Source: RGIG5952 sp045603485
GTDB lineage: Bacteria > Verrucomicrobiota > Kiritimatiellia > RFP12 > JAAYLN01
Length of the DNA stretch: 33,444 nucleotides
Direction: 5' to 3'
NCBI GenBank assembly: GCA_045603485.1
Contig: JAZUMF010000034.1
Coordinates: 1 to 33,444, forward strand
The notes beneath the pieces are model-generated. The model saw only the letters and a program-made list of their open reading frames with translations. It did no database searches and was not told the DNA's origin. Positions 32,014 through 33,444 of this stretch are shown piece by piece. Position numbers and translations under genes: made by a program. Positions within the stretch are counted from its first letter, which is position 1. Every line of letters starts with the position of its first letter.

Positions 32014-33096
32014 TCATTCAGAAGCAGTATTTCTTTCAACGCGAATAATCATCTTCATGAATCTATTTTCACAATTAGCTTGAGCATTTATAATACACTT
32101 TGGAAATTTATTTTTCATTGATATAAAATTATGAAAACTCATTGCCCACATATACTTCTGTAACACTCGCTCCCGAATATTCGCCTCTTTCACGCTACCA
32201 GTACTTATGTCATTAAAATGTCCATATTCAATCAGCTTATCCTCAATCTTTTCTCCATGCATTTTCAATTTTTCTACATAATCAGGTTCATTCACCACAA
32301 TCATTCCTGAATCAGCAGGAAAAAATCGTTTTAGAAGCATTACAATACTTTGCAATTGATTATCTGGCATCATCTCTGACACATGTAACTTGTATAAATA
32401 ATTCAGAAAATGCACACCGTCAGCATCTTGAGCCAATAATTCACACTTCCAAACATGAGTAAAGTGTTCGAGGGAAACCAAAGGTGCATTATGAGATAAA
32501 AATTCTTGTTCTCCTTGTAAGATTTCTTGACCTTCCTCAAAACGATTCAATATCTCACGACAAAAAGATAAAATTTCTTCTGATACATAATGTCTCTTAT
32601 ACGCAAACTCTATAACTGATTCAGACAATATGATTCTTGGATATATAGCTGTCTCCTCTAATGTTACAACATCAATAATCCCTTGTCCAAAAACAATATC
32701 ATTGTTAATGGCCAAATCTCCAATCGTTACCCCTCCACGTAAAAACAACCCGTATTTTGTTATAAAAGTGCGTTGTATTTCTGCAACCGTTGATAAAAAA
32801 GTTAACAATCGAATAAGCTCAACCGACTCGTCTTTAACCTCTACACACAAAAGAATATTATCAGAAAACATCTTAACAATAATATTCAAATCTGCACCAT
32901 TCCGCAAAATCACAGATTTATTAACATTACCAATATGACTCTTTGTATCCTGTACCGCTGCATCAATGCGCTTAAAAAACTCAAAAACTTGATCAGAATG
33001 TTTTCTAAAAAAATCCTTGTACCCAAGGATATCCATATATGCAATATAATACCTCTTAATATCCTTATTATCTTCGCTCATCACGCCATTCACCAT
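32014..33096 (-). CDS. Class III nucleotide-cyclase-like protein
   Basis: A 360-residue AT-rich gene. The N-terminal half follows the class III cyclase pattern: metal Asp22 in AYMDILGYK, second metal Asp79 in KMFSDNILL, the strand RGGVTIGDL (120-128), then VFGQGII with LEETA and YPRIILSES (about 135-160), equivalent to the dimer/substrate segment of adenylate cyclases. Both metal Asp residues are kept, so activity is plausible. The C-terminal half (about 175-360) is unrecognised. The family pattern recalls the pyrimidine cyclases of Pycsar anti-phage systems, but the nucleotide used cannot be read from sequence. ATG 33096 is chosen because AAGGGG lies 6 nt upstream; ATG 33123 is poorly spaced. 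A small gene stops 16 nt upstream. Confidence 0.7.
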   Translation of the reverse strand: MVNGVMSEDNKDIKRYYIAYMDILGYKDFFRKHSDQVFEFFKRIDAAVQDTKSHIGNVNKSVILRNGADLNIIVKMFSDNILLCVEVKDESVELIRLLTFLSTVAEIQRTFITKYGLFLRGGVTIGDLAINNDIVFGQGIIDVVTLEETAIYPRIILSESVIEFAYKRHYVSEEILSFCREILNRFEEGQEILQGEQEFLSHNAPLVSLEHFTHVWKCELLAQDADGVHFLNYLYKLHVSEMMPDNQLQSIVMLLKRFFPADSGMIVVNEPDYVEKLKMHGEKIEDKLIEYGHFNDISTGSVKEANIRERVLQKYMWAMSFHNFISMKNKFPKCIINAQANCENRFMKMIIRVERNTASE

Positions 33097-33112
33097 GCCA
33101 ATCCCCTTGATA

Positions 33113-33289
33113 TCATGAAACATATTCCTTAACCTTTTGTGCGGTTAAGTAAATAGGTTTATATGGGTGCTCTATATCATCCATGTTCTCAGACAGCAAC
33201 TTCGGTAAATCTATAACGCCCAGTGAAACTGGCTCATCAAGGATATAGCAGAAATAGTCTCCTTCAGGATTTGGATACTCGCTTTGCAT
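33113..33289 (-). CDS. Small unknown protein upstream of the cyclase-like gene
   Basis: A 58-residue acidic protein from ATG 33289 (AAAGG close upstream), reading QSEYPNPEGDYFCYILDEP at the start. The frame stays open to an ATG at 33421, but that extension is Arg/Gln/Pro-rich over GC-rich DNA and looks non-coding. It ends 16 nt before the cyclase-like start and should be cotranscribed. No family recognised; it could be a partner or inhibitor of the cyclase. Confidence 0.5.
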   Translation of the reverse strand: MQSEYPNPEGDYFCYILDEPVSLGVIDLPKLLSENMDDIEHPYKPIYLTAQKVKEYVS

Positions 33290-33424
33290 AATCCTTTCTT
33301 TCGTCGCGCGCGCGAGTTTCCAGTGCAACACCGGGAGGTTCTGCCTTGAGCGGTTGGCCTGTTGAGCGGGCTTCAGCCGGGGGTTGAAAAAATCAGGCGT
33401 TGGCTGTATGCTTTCTTGCAAAGC

Positions 33425-33444
33425 AAAAAAAAACGCAAGGAGGC
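33425..33444 (-). terminator. Possible 3' half of a terminator cut by the window edge
   Basis: On the minus strand the window opens with GCCTCCTTGCG followed by nine T. If the sequence beyond the edge holds the complementary arm, transcription of the next gene would stop here, making the small gene at 33289 the first of its operon. Confidence 0.3.

Noticed and set aside
33340..33415. Integron attC-like site (AGGCGTTGGC near 33393)
   Set aside because: Only a short core-like match; I could not pair a second core and imperfect stem, and no integrase is visible.

Overview
The window looks like a chromosome segment of an anaerobic, Gram-negative (diderm) bacterium. TolB and Pal imply an outer membrane, and HydE implies [FeFe]-hydrogenase maturation. 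A caspase-FGE fusion, a heparinase II/III-like lyase, complete larBCE and a RAYT-type transposase would fit a host-associated member of the PVC superphylum (Kiritimatiellota/Lentisphaerota-like). That placement is an inference from gene content only; no rRNA gene is present to confirm it.

Layout. 1-1.6 kb: the edge of a RAYT-type transposase gene (minus) and a calcineurin-like phosphoesterase (plus). 1.6-3.9 kb: thrS-infC (minus), with infC apparently starting at a rare ATC codon. 4.0-11.9 kb: a long plus-strand housekeeping run of ispE, tRNA-Gln(TTG), prs, rplY/ctc, pth, rpsF, ssb, rpsR, rplI, dnaB and thrC, followed by a caspase/formylglycine-generating-enzyme-fold fusion. The 3' end of ispE lies inside the tRNA gene. 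13.6-14.0 kb: a gene-free stretch with two 100-bp-spaced tandem repeats, each carrying a near-consensus promoter that also resembles the transposase promoter at the left edge. 14.0-17.2 kb (minus): pgk-tolB-pal. 17.3-23.3 kb (plus): argJ-argB-argD-mnmA-hydE and a small membrane protein, packed as one probable operon. 23.6-25.5 kb: a heparinase II/III-like lyase. 25.5-28.3 kb (minus): larB-larC-larE for the nickel-pincer cofactor, without larA.

28.3-33.4 kb is an accessory island on the minus strand. In transcription order it holds a small unknown protein, an AT-rich class III nucleotide-cyclase-like protein keeping both metal aspartates, an unknown ORF, a 23-bp x 4 tandem repeat, a RadC/JAB fragment, and a large protein joining a PLD-type nuclease motif to a P-loop ATPase. 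Beyond a perfect 29-bp palindrome lies the 3' half of an AlbA_2-type ATP-binding/winged-helix gene, frameshifted by a 20-bp duplication. The debris, the compositional shift and the cyclase/PLD-ATPase pairing make this the best candidate for an undescribed (possibly anti-phage) system.

How the genes work together: thrS, infC, tRNA-Gln, rplY, pth, rpsF, rpsR and rplI serve translation. MnmA would thiolate U34 of tRNAs such as the tRNA-Gln encoded here. ssb and dnaB serve replication. argJBD form the acetyl-cycle part of arginine synthesis. tolB-pal act in the envelope. larBCE build and load a nickel cofactor for an enzyme encoded elsewhere.
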